Source of the DNA: Metellina segmentata
Lineage: Eukaryota > Arthropoda > Arachnida > Araneae > Tetragnathidae
Direction: 5' to 3'
Length of the DNA: 64,000 nt
NCBI GenBank assembly: GCA_947359465.1
Contig: OX375879.1
Coordinates: 120,792,557 to 120,856,556, forward strand
Made by a program: the position numbers and the translations under genes. Numbering within the stretch: the stretch's first letter is position 1; each line of letters starts with the position of its first letter. A model generated the notes under the pieces. The model made no database searches. It saw only the letters and a list, made by a program, of their open reading frames with translations, and had not been told where the DNA came from. Positions 42,156 to 54,870 of the stretch are shown here, one piece after another.

Positions 42156-42560
42156 ATATCAGGGAGGTAGGGGGTCCAATCTCTCCCTTCGGATTTATGG
42201 CTGAGTGACTAATGATATACATACCTGTAAGCTCAACGGCGCCGATGATAAATCGAGGGCCCCCCTGGGTTTTACCCGGTATTGAAGAGTAATCGATCTT
42301 TGGGTAGCTTGGAGCTCATTATACCCTTCCACACACATCCTCCGACTCACAATGTAGGGTCATTATGACGACACGCCTCTTAAGTGGAGAGCTCAGAGAC
42401 GACGACCACCCCTGGAGACAATCAGTAGTTTGGATGACTGGCCGCCTGGATCCATTCAGTAACCAGATGACACTGGACTGTCTCGACTAGGTCGGTAGAA
42501 TCTGGTTCTCTTTTGATATGCGAGTACTTTTGAGAATCGAACACATTGTGTTCGACTACT
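42155..42560. other. GC-richer unassigned stretch
   Basis: Contains 'gggcccccctgggttttac' and 'ctcttaagtggagagctc'. No ORF, splice structure or repeat partner was recognised. Confidence 0.35.
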
Positions 42561-42566
42561 TTAATG

Positions 42567-44258
42567 CAGTGGTGCGGAAACTATTTTTATTTCCTGTCCT
42601 CCATTTTGTGTACTATTTTGTCGCGAACTCTGAATAGACAATAGACATCTTTTTAATCGTCAACGTAGTTATTTAGGATAAAAGTCAGCTTTTCTTCACA
42701 AACATTTTAATATCTGCATTGATTTTTTAATGAATTGTTTATTATTGCCATTCGAGCATGCTACTGAACTATCCTTTTCTTAAAAAATATGTTATGTACA
42801 TACTCGATTGCAAATTTTACATAGAATTAACAAACGCAGTAAATAAAGAGAATTACATAATGCACTTGAATGCACGTAAAGTAGCAGCAAAGCCGAACTA
42901 CTGAGGCACAGACAGAAAGAACTGCACGGTCCTCGCTGTGATCACAGTATAAAGACTCAATAGCAGTGAGGCACACCTCGATTGAAAAAGTTCTAGTTAC
43001 AACGGCCACTGCTAAACCTCAGACCGACAGAATATGCATAACAATTCCACCAGAGAGCAGGTAAAAAGAGAAGCGGCTCAATCCCATGATAGTACTTTAC
43101 GCAAGTCCAACTTGATTGGCTAGTTTCACGGGCTTGGCTTCACTTGGATATCTCGCCAATCTGATTGTTGCAGTAACCATTTGATTTTGAATATGCGAGT
43201 TGTTTCGTAGAAATACAATACATACACTAGCGCCTCTGCGTACAGCGTAAGTGTCCGACAAGTTGACTCTGATTTGCTCCTCATATGTATGTTGTATGAT
43301 TGTTGTTAGTATTTCTTGCCAACTTATATTAAGGGTACTTATACTTTAAAGAGCTTCTTTTCGTGAAGCAACGATGGCCTAATGGCTAAAGTCACCCACC
43401 TTCAGATTAGCGACGGCAGCGGAGGATGAGTTCCCGAGTTCGAACCCAGCTGGCGGGAAAATTTTTAGATCCTCCAAATTATTTTTAAAAAATTCCAATT
43501 TAATTCCTTTTCATTCTAATTTACTTTTCCTAATTTTTAATACCCTTTTCATATTTTTCCAAGCTTCCGTTCATTTTACATAAATAATCTAAGAACCACT
43601 CCTGAACTCAACTACCAGCTGATATTTTTTCGCCCCTCTGCCGTCCCCTTTGCTTTAGGATGATGGTGTCGTATCCACCCCCTGGCTTAGGACCATTCTG
43701 ATGTAACAAAAAGCATACATAAAACACTAACTTATATAATTATTAACTTATATAATAAAAGGATACAATTTTCGGCTCCCACCTCTACCCACCCATAGCC
43801 ATGGATCTGAAAAGAAAAGAAGAAAGCAGAAAGGAAGAGATAAATCGCCAACAACTATAAACCTGGATGACCTACGTATCTAGGTCATGTGATCCGATTA
43901 GCCAATCAAGTTCGACTTGCGTAAAGTACTATCATGGGATTGAGGCGCCTGTGATAAAAAGCCATCTCAAATTGACAATTATCTTTTATCGTTATATCTG
44001 TTCGTCTAACCGGATGCCGAAGTATAGGTATCATGTACTAATACAGACAATTGTATTTTAGAAAAAAAATTACAGATCTTTTACTTTAAATAATATCTCA
44101 TATCACTATTTTACTGGTAGTTGATGCTTGTTTGAGAAAAGCTTTATATATTTTTACTGTCAGAAAAATTTCTTTGAATTTGGCGATTCAAAAACATTTT
44201 CACGCGACCCTACGAATTTGCGCCAGAGGGGTCGCGACCCACGGTTTACACAGCACTG
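42567..44258. mobile_element. Non-autonomous hAT element with exact 8-bp duplication
   Basis: 1,692 bp. Ends CAGTGGTGCGGAAAC and, inverted, CAGTGCTGTGTAAAC. ctttaatg is duplicated at 42559-42566 and 44259-44266. There is no transposase ORF. An internal inverted pair of about 45 bp (about 43085-43128 and 43896-43940; core gatagtactttacgcaagt) and a tRNA-like SINE lie between. Confidence 0.85.
43365..43700 (+). repeat. tRNA-derived SINE of a third type
   Basis: Box A-like tggcctaatggctaaag and box B-like gagttcgaacccag give a tRNA-like head of about 85 bp. The sequence after it is unlike families A and B and is T/C-rich. It is not a tRNA gene: I could not fold a clean acceptor stem and anticodon arm. 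Confidence 0.5.
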
Positions 44259-44266
44259 CTTTAATG

Positions 44267-45160
44267 TGTCGAATAGGTACTCGAAATCGAATAATCGATT
44301 GTAAGAATCTGCCAACTGCGACATAAAGCTTGTTTTGTGAAAATAAGCTGAATGAATTGTAGGGATTATACTTTGGTATTCAAACTCCAGGGGTGACTAC
44401 TTTGAAGAAATTCCTTGATACGCGCGTACTTTAGTATTCGAGTAATTTTATCCGATTACTTTGGTATCCGAGTAGTTCGTTATCAGAAATCTTCGGATAA
44501 AGATTTGGTAGAGAAAATATAAAAGAACTTGTGTTTTAAAAGTATCTTTTCTCGAAGGATGTTTACATTATTTTTTATTTTGTGCCCCTCTGCGTTTTAC
44601 AAAGTTTTGCAAGAAAATTAAAGACACTTTTTATTTTGAGAGACGTATTAAGTCGCTAAAGATTTCTACGAACAAAACTTTTATCCTAGTACCGTTGATA
44701 GAGAATTCTTTCTGCGTGTTGAATATTCAAATATTCTGCACGCTAACTTTTATTCAATTTAAATAGTTTTCCGAGATTTTACAATCAATTACCAAAATTG
44801 ATACGCTATTGTACATTCATCAACTTAATATTTAAGTTATATTTTGCTCAAAATTCTTTCTTTTTTCCTATACGATTTCCTATTATCCAAGTCCTCGACG
44901 ACACTTTTCAGACTTCTATCCTTTTTTTGCTTTCCGTTTGTTACTACACTTTGGTCATGTTTTTTGGTGTGCCTTTATATCGCCATAGAAAAAGCATTTG
45001 ATGGAAAACAGTTTTAGGATCAGAGGAAAATGGTTAAAAAAATTTACTAAAATAACTTCAAAAAGACAAAAAAATATGTGTAAACACAACTGATTAGTTT
45101 TACTACTACAACGTTTGGGTTTCTTTCATAAAATTTCTTTTGTTTTGGCTGAAATAGTGG
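44267..45160. other. AT-rich stretch, nothing recognised
   Basis: A 'ctttggtatccgagtag' motif recurs loosely at 44370-44480. Otherwise there is nothing to annotate. Confidence 0.45.
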
Positions 45161-45163
45161 AAT

Positions 45164-46096
45164 ACTATCCACTGCTTGTCCAGCACGGCCTTGCTCGTGA
45201 CAGTCCTTTCCGTGGGGTCAGGTATTTACTGCTCGCTAACCCCCGGTGATTGCTACGAATTCCCCCATTTCGTTTGCGAAACAAACCAAATGGAAGTATC
45301 GTAGCCTATTGGAATGATTTCCCTGCGAATTCCAATTTGGTTTGTTTCGCAAACCAAAAACACGGGCAACGCCATAATGGCCTCGTCATAGTCCAATTCG
45401 GCCAAATTCCAATTGCGAAGGGATATAATTGGCGTAACGTCACAATCTCTTGCGAAAATATAAGTATTTTATTGAAAAATTATTTTTTTAAACGAAAATC
45501 AAATGCAAGGTATCGATCTGTAGCAAAGTTTTCGCAACTTTCAAATTCGTTGAAATTTCAATTTGTCTTTAACGATCCTGATTTTACAAAAAAGAACCAC
45601 ACAATGCCAGTCAAAATGTTTTTTTATTTGTTTTGCTGAGCTCAGGAAATGAAATTTGATTTCTCGAATCAAACGAAGACGCAGTGTTCGTATTGGAAAA
45701 AATGTAAAAATTTCAATGTAAAAAAATATTTATTTAAAGAAATTCATATTTTTAGGTATCGATCTAATGTGAAATTTTCCGCAGATTTTAAAACCGTTCA
45801 AATTTTTACTCTCTAACAATCTATGAGGGAAAAAAAGAACACAGTTAAAACTTTTTTTTTAGTCTGTTCAGAAATTATTTCTTGGAGAATCAAACGGAAG
45901 CGGAAAAAATAAATTAGAATCTATCATTTCTTTATAGTGTTGCCAATCAAAAGAAAAAATAACTACATTAAATGCCATTACATTAAGTTTAAAATGTTCT
46001 ATGTAAAATTTTTAAATTCAGGTGCAATAGAAAAATTGCAAAAAATTCGGAGTATCTGTGTGCCGAATCCCATTATTGTTAGTGCCATGGATTTGT

Positions 46097-46180
<84 letters not shown>

Positions 46181-46199
46181 CATTTTATAATATTAGAGA
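45164..46199 (-). mobile_element. Helitron-like element with long (AC)n
   Basis: 3' hairpin end at the left (ccagcacggccttgctcgtg; terminal CTAGT mutated), 5' end at the right (TCTCTAATATTATAAAATG). It is the longest copy of the family here. (AC)39 sits at 46101-46178 near the 5' end, where other copies have only a few repeats. Confidence 0.72.
46101..46178. repeat. (AC)39 microsatellite
   Basis: 78 bp of perfect AC dinucleotide inside a Helitron-like repeat. Confidence 0.98.
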
Positions 46200-47795
46200 A
46201 GAGATAAGTTTGTCCAAGAAAAATAATTTATTCGTTTTAAGTGTAATGGAACCTGGCTGTGAAACGAAAGAAAATACCACCTAAAAACAGGAGAACTCGA
46301 GTCTTTTGGACATGAAAAAATCAAATCAAATGGAAATGTTTTTCAAAACTTTATAAGATATTCAAATAATAACGATTTTGTCATTATCCCAACAAAAAAA
46401 GATTGCCTTTGCCTGTAACACAATTAATAAAGCACGTCTATTCTGTTGGTATCGTGTCCTGTGCGGACGTTTCTTGACCGACCGTGTCTTGAGCGGACAT
46501 TTCTGGCAACCTTACAGAGGGGAGACTTGGGGTGGTGCTTCTGGCGAAATTCTCAGAAATGGGAAGGGAAGAACCACTCTCAGGGCAGTGAATTTCTGTG
46601 AGGGATAACTTAAAAATTGCGCTCGTCTAAGGTGTTCGTCAGGTGCGTGTTTCTCATGCTCGATATTCACTTAGACCATGGATTAAACAGAAATGGTCTT
46701 GAAATGTTCAATTGCAAATAAATTTCTAGGCTTTTTTTTTTTTCTCAGCCTTTCTTTTGATGGAAGTTATATTCACCACTTCAAATTGTTTTCCTATAAC
46801 TGTATCGCATAAGCGAAGTTTCATATAAATTCATCTTTGATCACGGACAAATAGTCTTAAAACGTTTGTGCATTTGAGAATTTCTTACTATGTGTAGTGC
46901 TGCCATCTAGGGGCTTTTAGGAGAAAGTGTTTTTCAAAATTCGAAGTATAGTTGCGTAGTGATATTTATATAAAAGGATATTATTTTGTGTCATCACATC
47001 CAAAGAGGTGAGGGATAAAAATACCAAAACAAATTTAATAAATAGCTCAACTTTTTTCACAGGATTTTATTAATTCTTAACCCAGATCATCCTACCTTCC
47101 CACATATGGGGCTTCATTCCAGAGACGATTGGGACACTACGTTTAATGTAGGTCAAAATGTGAAAAAATTACAATTCCAAGCGATAATATACGCATAACG
47201 GACACAAGGGAAAATAATAAGATGTCAAAAGGAGAAAATTCCTTTTACAATAACTTTTTACATTGAAATTCATCCTGCGATAAATTATAAAGACGACAGA
47301 CTCTTCCCCATGTGACGAAAGAGAAGGGTAGGTGTTCCAAATATCGCCTGCCCTAACTATTTCTCTGTATATGAGCCTCCTGGGTTGGGAAATCAAGATG
47401 TAAACTAAATGAATATCACTAGGATCTATTCTTTGGGTTACAGAGATCAAGTAGCTTCCTTACTTATGTCAGTCTAAGTGAACTAGTCAAACTACAAAAG
47501 TTTCACAAGAGAATTTGCAACATTGGGTTCCTAATACTTCAGATGCAATAGTTTTGTTGATATAACTGATAGGAAACTTGCCAGTTGCGTTACGTGTGGC
47601 AAAACCCTAGACCGTCAACTACATAAACTCATACATGTCGCGCATAGTAGCTTTCAAACACGATCAGGCGATATTAACCACAATAGCGATATTTGGAACT
47701 CCTACCCTATTATTATACAGTGGTTTTTTAAATCGGGAAACACAAAATTCGGATTTTTTTTTGCGCGTAACACTCACAATACAACTCAAGTTTTA
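46200..47795. other. Unassigned stretch
   Basis: No family match, SINE or transposon end. 'tcctgtgcggacgtttcttg' and 'cttgagcggacatttctggc' at 46460-46507 are similar to each other and may be a small duplication. Confidence 0.4.
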
Positions 47796-47798
47796 AGC

Positions 47799-48835
47799 AG
47801 TGTAGTTAACCTTTTTGAAATCAAGGGCCCAATGAAAAAAAAAACATTTCTCGCAAAAATAACTCCATTAAAGAGAAGAAAAAAATAATTTTTCATATTT
47901 AATGCAATACATAATCTTGGTGATCTTTGCAGATTTTAACAACATTGAGACAAATAAATAATAAAGCCACTTGCTTCTCCTCTGGCTCTGGCGTTTCTTT
48001 GCTTTAATATTAACCGTCGTTGAAAATCCTGCTTTGCCAAGATAAGACGTGGAAAATAATAATAATATACATCGTGCTTTTTGTGCTAGACCCAGGTATT
48101 CATCTGCAATATAGATCCAGTATTTTTAAGGAGTATTTTCATAGAAAGAAGTTTAATAATTTTAATCCAAGATCTGAAAAGAGCGATGCCAGTTCTTCAT
48201 TTAGAGTAAAACTGCAGAAGGTCAGAAGAAACAAACGGATTTCTCATCCAATCAGATTGTTCAGTGTTTAACAATGAAAAATATTTTTCAAAATTTTCTT
48301 CTATTGTTAAATGTTTGATTATTAAAGAAATGATTGCCTCGTTTGTATTCTGCACTGAATGTTTCTGTGCTTCTTTCTCTTACGTGTCTCTCTTCCATAG
48401 TAAACTTTATTTTTCGTAGTCGATGTAAGAATGTTTTTGTTGTTTCCTTGCATACTTATACTGACAGTATTAAAGTAAGCACAAATATCAGCTAAATACG
48501 CCAAATTATTGTACCGATTATCACTTTTCAGATTCTTAACAAACGTTTCGTGTTTTTCTGCTTCGAAAAAACACAGTAATTAATTTCTTAACTGCAACAC
48601 ACGATTTCAAATCTTTCCACGTGACAGTCAACTCACTTCTGTATGAAGAAGTAGACATTCGTTGTCTGCGTCTATAGATGAAGAAAGTTGTCTGGGAACA
48701 GCTACACTCTACGTTTATGAGCGATGGCAACAGCCTTGGCGATTTTTTTGGCACACTTCTAAAGTCGCCAAAGAAATAATCATTTCCTAATTCTTTTTCT
48801 GTCACAAAAATTTTTTTCTTTTCACAACACACTTT
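47799..48835 (-). pseudogene. Degenerate hAT transposase (ZBED5/SCAND3-like)
   Basis: Minus-strand pieces in order: TWKDLKSCVAVKKLITVFF, a frameshift, NLAYLADICAYFNTVSISMQ with GNNKNIL, more stops, then WIYIADEYLGLAQKARC and STSYLGKAGFSTTVNIK. This is the domain order of ZBED5-type hAT proteins. The left flank cagtgtagttaaccttttt resembles the usual hAT end for this group. It is too broken to encode a protein. Confidence 0.72.
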
Positions 48836-49532
48836 TTAAGCACATTTCAGAACGTGTAAAAAGTATATTTTTTAAAAACTTTCACAAAAAGTAGTAAGTT
48901 TAAGCACATATCAAAACATATTTGTGAACCAGCAGAGAAACTGAGCTGCGAATGTTGGGTAAGAATACCCTGAAACTTATCAATTACACTAAATACAATG
49001 GGCATGTTGAAAATGAAAAAGATTTACAAAGGAAAAAAAAAAAAAAAAAGCAAGAAATAATGCAACCTGATAACGTCAGAATTCTTTCGTAAAAAAATAA
49101 TGAAAACGAAAATGGTCAAAAAAAAAAAAAACTCTTAATCGTATCGTGAAAGCTATTGTAGTAAAATAAAAAATTCCACAGATGTCAAAATACAAATAAA
49201 TGGACCTATGGTATCACAGAAAACGAATTAAAAGGACCAATGCAATCAAAGGGTATTTTAAAAACAAAATAACCAATGAGAGGAAAGAAAAAATTTCAAA
49301 CCAATCAATGAAATCAAACGACTTTAACGGATTTTGGAAGAACTTTCTAGAATATTCAAAATGAAAATTGAAAGTTTCCGTTTGCCGAGGTTGCCATGAA
49401 ACCCACAACAATAGTAACGAAAGATGGGTTGCCTTAATTTATCGTAACTCGCTACTAGATGTGCGCCAAAAAAATCGCCAAGCCGTTGCCATCACTCATA
49501 AACGTAGAGTGTAGCTGTACCGTTGTCTGAAT
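48684..49532. repeat. Inverted repeat pair
   Basis: 48684-48765 and 49457-49532 are reverse complements with a few mismatches (core ctcataaacgtagagtgtag). The arm at the left overlaps the transposase remnant, so this is likely a rearranged second copy and not a true element end. Confidence 0.6.
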
Positions 49533-49855
49533 ATTCGGCTTTCCATCCGTCTAATTTTAATAAAATTAACCATGAAACTAATTGACCTAGTTTAGTTTAA
49601 TTTCTTAAGCATTGTCTTTATGACAACTACTTCTCTGTGCACGGAAACATAGATGAAATTTTATATTTGGATAGATAGTTTTCGCTTAAGTCAAAAATCC
49701 TTTGATTGATCTCATCATAGATGCTGTTTAGTCGGTACAAATATCGCCACATCGATCGCATGATATTTAAAGGTTTTCAAATACGTCATTATCGTGTCAA
49801 ATAAGTCTTGGCCAGTTGATCTTTGCAGCATAAAAATTGATATAGTATTTTCTGT

Positions 49856-51512
49856 TCATACTAGCAGAATTAATCGGCGTTGATCTGGTTGAATTAATTA
49901 TATGTTGATTGAAAAGTGATCAGACTAATCAATTTGCTTTTCATAATAGAACGCTTGCATGATTCTGTGTACGGAAAATAATTCTTAGTACTATTTTAAA
50001 TTTTCCATCGTTTCTACAATTTACTTCGGACCCAAATAGTTTTGGAGTGATTATGAATATCCCCGTTCATTCATTTTCAGTATAAATGATGAATTTTTGC
50101 CGGATAGTCTTGGACTTAGTTTTCCTATGAATATGTTTTACTTGTGGCATGGTATGTGATGTTTTCGAATTTCATCATCAATATGAGAGGATGGTAAATT
50201 AAATTATTACGACTATTATTCGTGACTAATATAGTTTGAAGCAAACGAATATTTTCCTGAAAATTCCATTCAGCTGCACTAAGAGTAACGGAGCCTCTGT
50301 TAAATATATTGTACTAGCCACTGCGTGGCTATCCAGACGTTTTGTTATGGCATTCGTGACTAATTTAATTTGAAGCAAACACAATTTTTCTTGAAAATTC
50401 CATTCAACGGCATGTGAAATAACGGAATTTGTGTTAGAAATAAATGTCACCAGTGTAGACAAATTATACTCAATTGATAACAATTTTTTAATACACAGAA
50501 GCATGGTTTTACAGCGCATTTACAAAAAAAACCCACTTCTTTTAACAAAGGATTCACAAGTATCTAAGTTGCGTGAGAACAGCTTCAATATGTAGAGTAA
50601 ACAACCTCGACTTTTTGTCACTTAAAACAAATATTTTAATTTTTGAAAATTACTAACTGTGATATTATTATAAGATCAATAAAGACTTGTTGAAAATTCC
50701 TTTTCTCCACCGTAAATTTTTTAAATCAAACCCTTATGTAACTTTTTTAAATTCTCCCGATTCGGTTTCTAAATGGAAACCACGTACCTATTTAGAATGA
50801 TAGATGTATTTCCTTGACTGTGGAGAACAGATTTTTTAAAACTCATGAAACTCGAAAAACAAATACAAATTTAATTGATTTTAATCGTCATTCAATGAAA
50901 ATCCGTGTAAAAATTTTGAAATACAATATTTGAACTACAACGTATGACTACCCGTTTTAATTTAACAGAACTCATCATTTTAAAGTGATTTTTAAAAATT
51001 TAACCGGTTATTTCAAAATAAGAAATTACACACCTTAATAAAAATGTTTTGATTTTGTGTGTTTTATTTATTTTTAGGAAACGTAATTCTATGAATCATT
51101 ACGTATTTAATGAAATATTTTTAGAAAGTTGGTCGAAATATACATATACCGCCAAGAAATTACCCATGTCTAGTGATATTTGCAACAAGTAAATAAATCA
51201 TTAAAATGTAACTCCTATACAAAATTTCTGCAATAGGTAATATACCAGAACACATAAATGCAAACAGAAACAAAATCCAATCTTTGAAAAAAATGCAGAA
51301 TTTCGAAAAAATATCGGTTTAAACGTGTTGAATTTGGACAAATTGAATATATTTTGAAATAGAACAATTCGACAAAAGTCATATGAGGAATATTGATAAA
51401 GACAATAATGATTTATTAACAAAAAGAACATTTATAATACTAGGGAATCCTCAAATATGACCATAACATCTCGCATTTCGCTGTCAACTCAAATACCCCC
51501 CCCCCAAAAAAA

Positions 51513-51548
<36 letters not shown>

Positions 51549-53345
51549 TAGCAGAAAAACCCGGCTTTGCTCGGGATGAATTTATAATATGTTGATTAAA
51601 AAGTCATCATCAATTATTTTTCAAAAAAAAATCTTAGCATCATTTAAGTGTACGGGGAAAAAAAATTTAATGCCAATTTAACTTCTCCAATGTTTCTACA
51701 ATTTACTTCGAACCCAAATATGCATATATATGTTGTATCCAACCATATAATCCATTTCATATTCGTCACACTTCTGCTGAAGTTGATTTTAAGTTTTCGA
51801 GTGACTACGAATATTCCCGTGCATTCAAATTCAGTAAAACTGGCGAATTTTCGGTGGATAGTCTTGCACTTAGTTTTCCTATGAATTTGTTTTCATTGTG
51901 CCCTTCTCTTTCACCTAGTATACGATATTTTCGAATTTCATCATCAATATGAGAAGATGTTAAATTAAATTGTTACAACATTCGTTACTAATTTAGTTTG
52001 AAGCAAACGCAATTTTTCTTGAAAATTCCATTCAGCTGCAGGTGGAATAACGGAACTTCTGTTAGATATATAAAGCAGAGTTGACGTTTGTCTGTTCTCT
52101 ACACTAATCTACCTTTTGACCAATCCACACATTTGGTACACTTATATTTTAGAACCCTGCGGATATGATAAGCTACATATTAACCCGCGTTCTATTTGTC
52201 CAAGGGGGCTAAAAATTTACGGCATTCGCGACTAATTTATTTTGAAGCAAACGGCAGTTTTTCCAGAAAATTCCATTCAGTGGCATGTGGAATAACAGAG
52301 CTTTTGTTAGGAATACATGTCATCAGAGTAGACAAATTAAATCCAATCGATAACAATTTTTTAATAAACAGAAGGTTGATTTTACAGCGCTTTTACAAAA
52401 AGAAAATAACTTTCAACGAACGATTCACATGCATCTAAGTTGCGTAAGAACAGCTTCAATAAATAGAGTAAGCAACCTCGACTTTCTGCCTCTTAAGACA
52501 TAAAATTTCGATTTTTCAAAATTACTGAGTGTGATATTATTCCAAGATCAACAAAGTCTTGTTAAAAATTCCCTTTTCTCCAACGCACATAAAGTTTTAA
52601 ATTGAGCCCTTATGGTACTTTTTAAGATCAGAAATTTGGTTTCTGAATGGAAAGCACGTATCTATTTAGAGTGATATATGTAGTTACTCTACTATGGAGT
52701 ACAGCTTTCAATTACACCCATGAAATACAAAAAACAACTGAAATTTAATTTATTTTAATCGTCGTTCAATGAAAAGCTATATCAAAATTTTGAAATATAT
52801 TTTGAACTACAAAGTATGACTACCAGTTTTAATTTAACGTAACCCATCTTGTTTTAAAGTTATTTTTGAAATTTTCATGTCATTTTAAAATAACAAATTA
52901 CACGCTAAAAAATATTTTGATTCGTAAATTTTTTTTTTATATATATACACACTATTACGTATTGAACCAAAGATTTAAAGAAAGTTGGTGGAAATATACA
53001 TATACCACCACGAAAGTACCCATGTCTAGTGATATTTTGCAGGAAATAAATAAATAAAATCCAACTCCTAAATAATATTTCTGGTATAGGTAATATACCG
53101 GAACACATAATGCAAACAGAAACAAAATTCCAATCCTTAAAAAAGGCAGAATTCTGAAAAAAATATATGTTCTAGCGTGTTGAATTTCGACTTTCTGAAT
53201 ATATTCTGAAGTAAAACAATTCGACAAAAAATTTGAACAACATTGATGAAGACAATGATTTATAAGCAAAAAAGAACACATATTTATAGTACTTGGGAAT
53301 CTTCAAATATGATCGCAACCATCTGGTTTTCAACTCAAATACCCC
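49856..53345. repeat. Tandem duplication of a 1.7-1.8-kb Helitron-like unit
   Basis: 49856-51500 and 51544-53345 share the same order of blocks: 'actagcagaa' start, 'gtttctacaatttacttcg', 'gaagcaaacgcaatttttc', 'cccatgtctagtgatattt', 'gaacacataaatgcaaacag'. The starts carry inverted CTAGT ends; at 51546 with the hairpin cccggctttgctcggg. A variant family-one end (actagccactgcgtggc) lies at 50324, inside the first unit. Confidence 0.7.
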
Positions 53346-53389
53346 AAAAAAAGAATTTTAAATCAAATTAAAAAATTAAACATTAATTC

Positions 53390-54375
53390 TGAGGTTGCCA
53401 GATACCGAGTAGCAAAATAACACTTTTATGATCAATGAGTTTATCGTTTGGGCTTCTCGAGCTCCATTATAAAATTTAAGTAAATATGAAATTCAATTTT
53501 CTAAATTTTATTTCTTCATCAATCAAATATTCATAAATATTATTTTCATCATGGGAAGAAGTAAAAATTCAGTTCAAACCTGAACATTATAATTTAATTT
53601 GTTTTAAGAAAATTGTTTTTCGATCAACACTGGTAAAGCAATCTGAGATGCGTACATCAATCGTTTTATACTCAATGTTATTTCTATGGCGATTTCAAAT
53701 TGCTTTTGGCTTAGGCCTTAGGTCAATTTTAGGCCTCTTAGGATTCGAATTTTTCAAAATCCTTTCTTAGTGCACCCCTACGGTATAAGAAGAAACACCC
53801 TGCAAAATTTCAGCTTCCTAGGACTTGTAGTTCTTGAGATACAGTGATGAGTCAGTCAATCAGTGAGTGGTATTTGAATTTTATAGATATAGATATCAAA
53901 TCTGACTTTGTCAGATACCGAGTAGCAAAAATACGCTTTTATTATCAATGAATTTTTCTTTTGGGTCCCAAGTAAAATTAAATGTTTAAATATTTTTTTC
54001 TTCAACAATTAAATATTTATAAATTATTTACATCATGAGAAGAAAAAAAAGTCAGTTCAAGCATAAGTATTATAATTTAATTTGTTTAAAACAAATTGTT
54101 TTTCAATTAACACGGGTAAAGCAATCTGAGCTGCGCACAGCATTCGTTTTATATTTAATGTTATTGCTATGTCCATTTTGAATTGTTTTTAGCTTAGGCC
54201 TTAGATCAATTTTAGGCCTCTTAGGAATCGAATTTTTTAAAATCCTTTCTTAGTGCACATCTGCATTAAAAGAAGAATCGCCCTACAAAATTTCAGCTTC
54301 CTATACCTTGTAGTTCTTGAGATGGTGATCAGTAAGTGGGTGAATGAATGATATTTGATTTTTATATAAACTATA
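53390..54375. repeat. Two tandem 0.5-kb repeat units
   Basis: 53390-53895 and 53900-54375 share 'cagataccgagtagcaaaa', 'ggtaaagcaatctgag', 'ttaggcctcttagga' and 'aaaatttcagcttccta', and end in 'ttttatagatatagata'. Inverted, this end reads TATCTATAAAA, a common Helitron-like 5' style. Confidence 0.7.
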
Positions 54376-54519
54376 ATAAATACGGATAATTCGTCTGCGA
54401 ACTGTCAGAAGTTAAAGAATGAAAAGAAAATTAGGTAACCTTTGATATAGCCGGAGTTCCACCTTTAGACTTGGAAATTGAGTGTAAAAATAAGGTGGGC
54501 AGCAAATCTCTTCAAAAAG

Positions 54520-54870
54520 AGTACATGTCCTTTTCCTGCTCGTATCTTTTTTTCACTCTCTCTTTTTTAAGTCAGGTTTTTTGTCCTCTTTTTTTCGGTT
54601 GCTCACTTTTTGTTCTCTTTGTTTATAAATTCGGATTATGTTAAAAATTATATTTCACTTTTCAAACTGTACGCGCTAATATATTCACATTGCCTACTAT
54701 ATCGTTATGTAAACCACAGCTATTCAAATACGTACTAAATCTAGTACATTGCACGAAAATCGTACGTATTATTAAATCGAATCAACGTGTAATAGAATGT
54801 TTAACTTCTAGTGTATATTGAGCTCCATGTTAAAACACCTCACTAGGAGATAAAATAGATAACCAATGAA
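54520..54870 (-). repeat. Inverted copy of the 27240-27600 repeat
   Basis: 'ttttttcggttgctcac' and 'cgtactaaatctagtac' are reverse complements of segments at 27240-27600. Confidence 0.6.

Noticed and set aside
43365..43450. A functional tRNA gene
   Set aside because: Box A- and B-like motifs are present, but I could not fold a proper acceptor stem and anticodon arm; more likely a SINE head inside a hAT element.
45937..46284. 115-codon frame with a His-Thr run
   Set aside because: The run is the (AC)39 microsatellite in a Helitron-like repeat.
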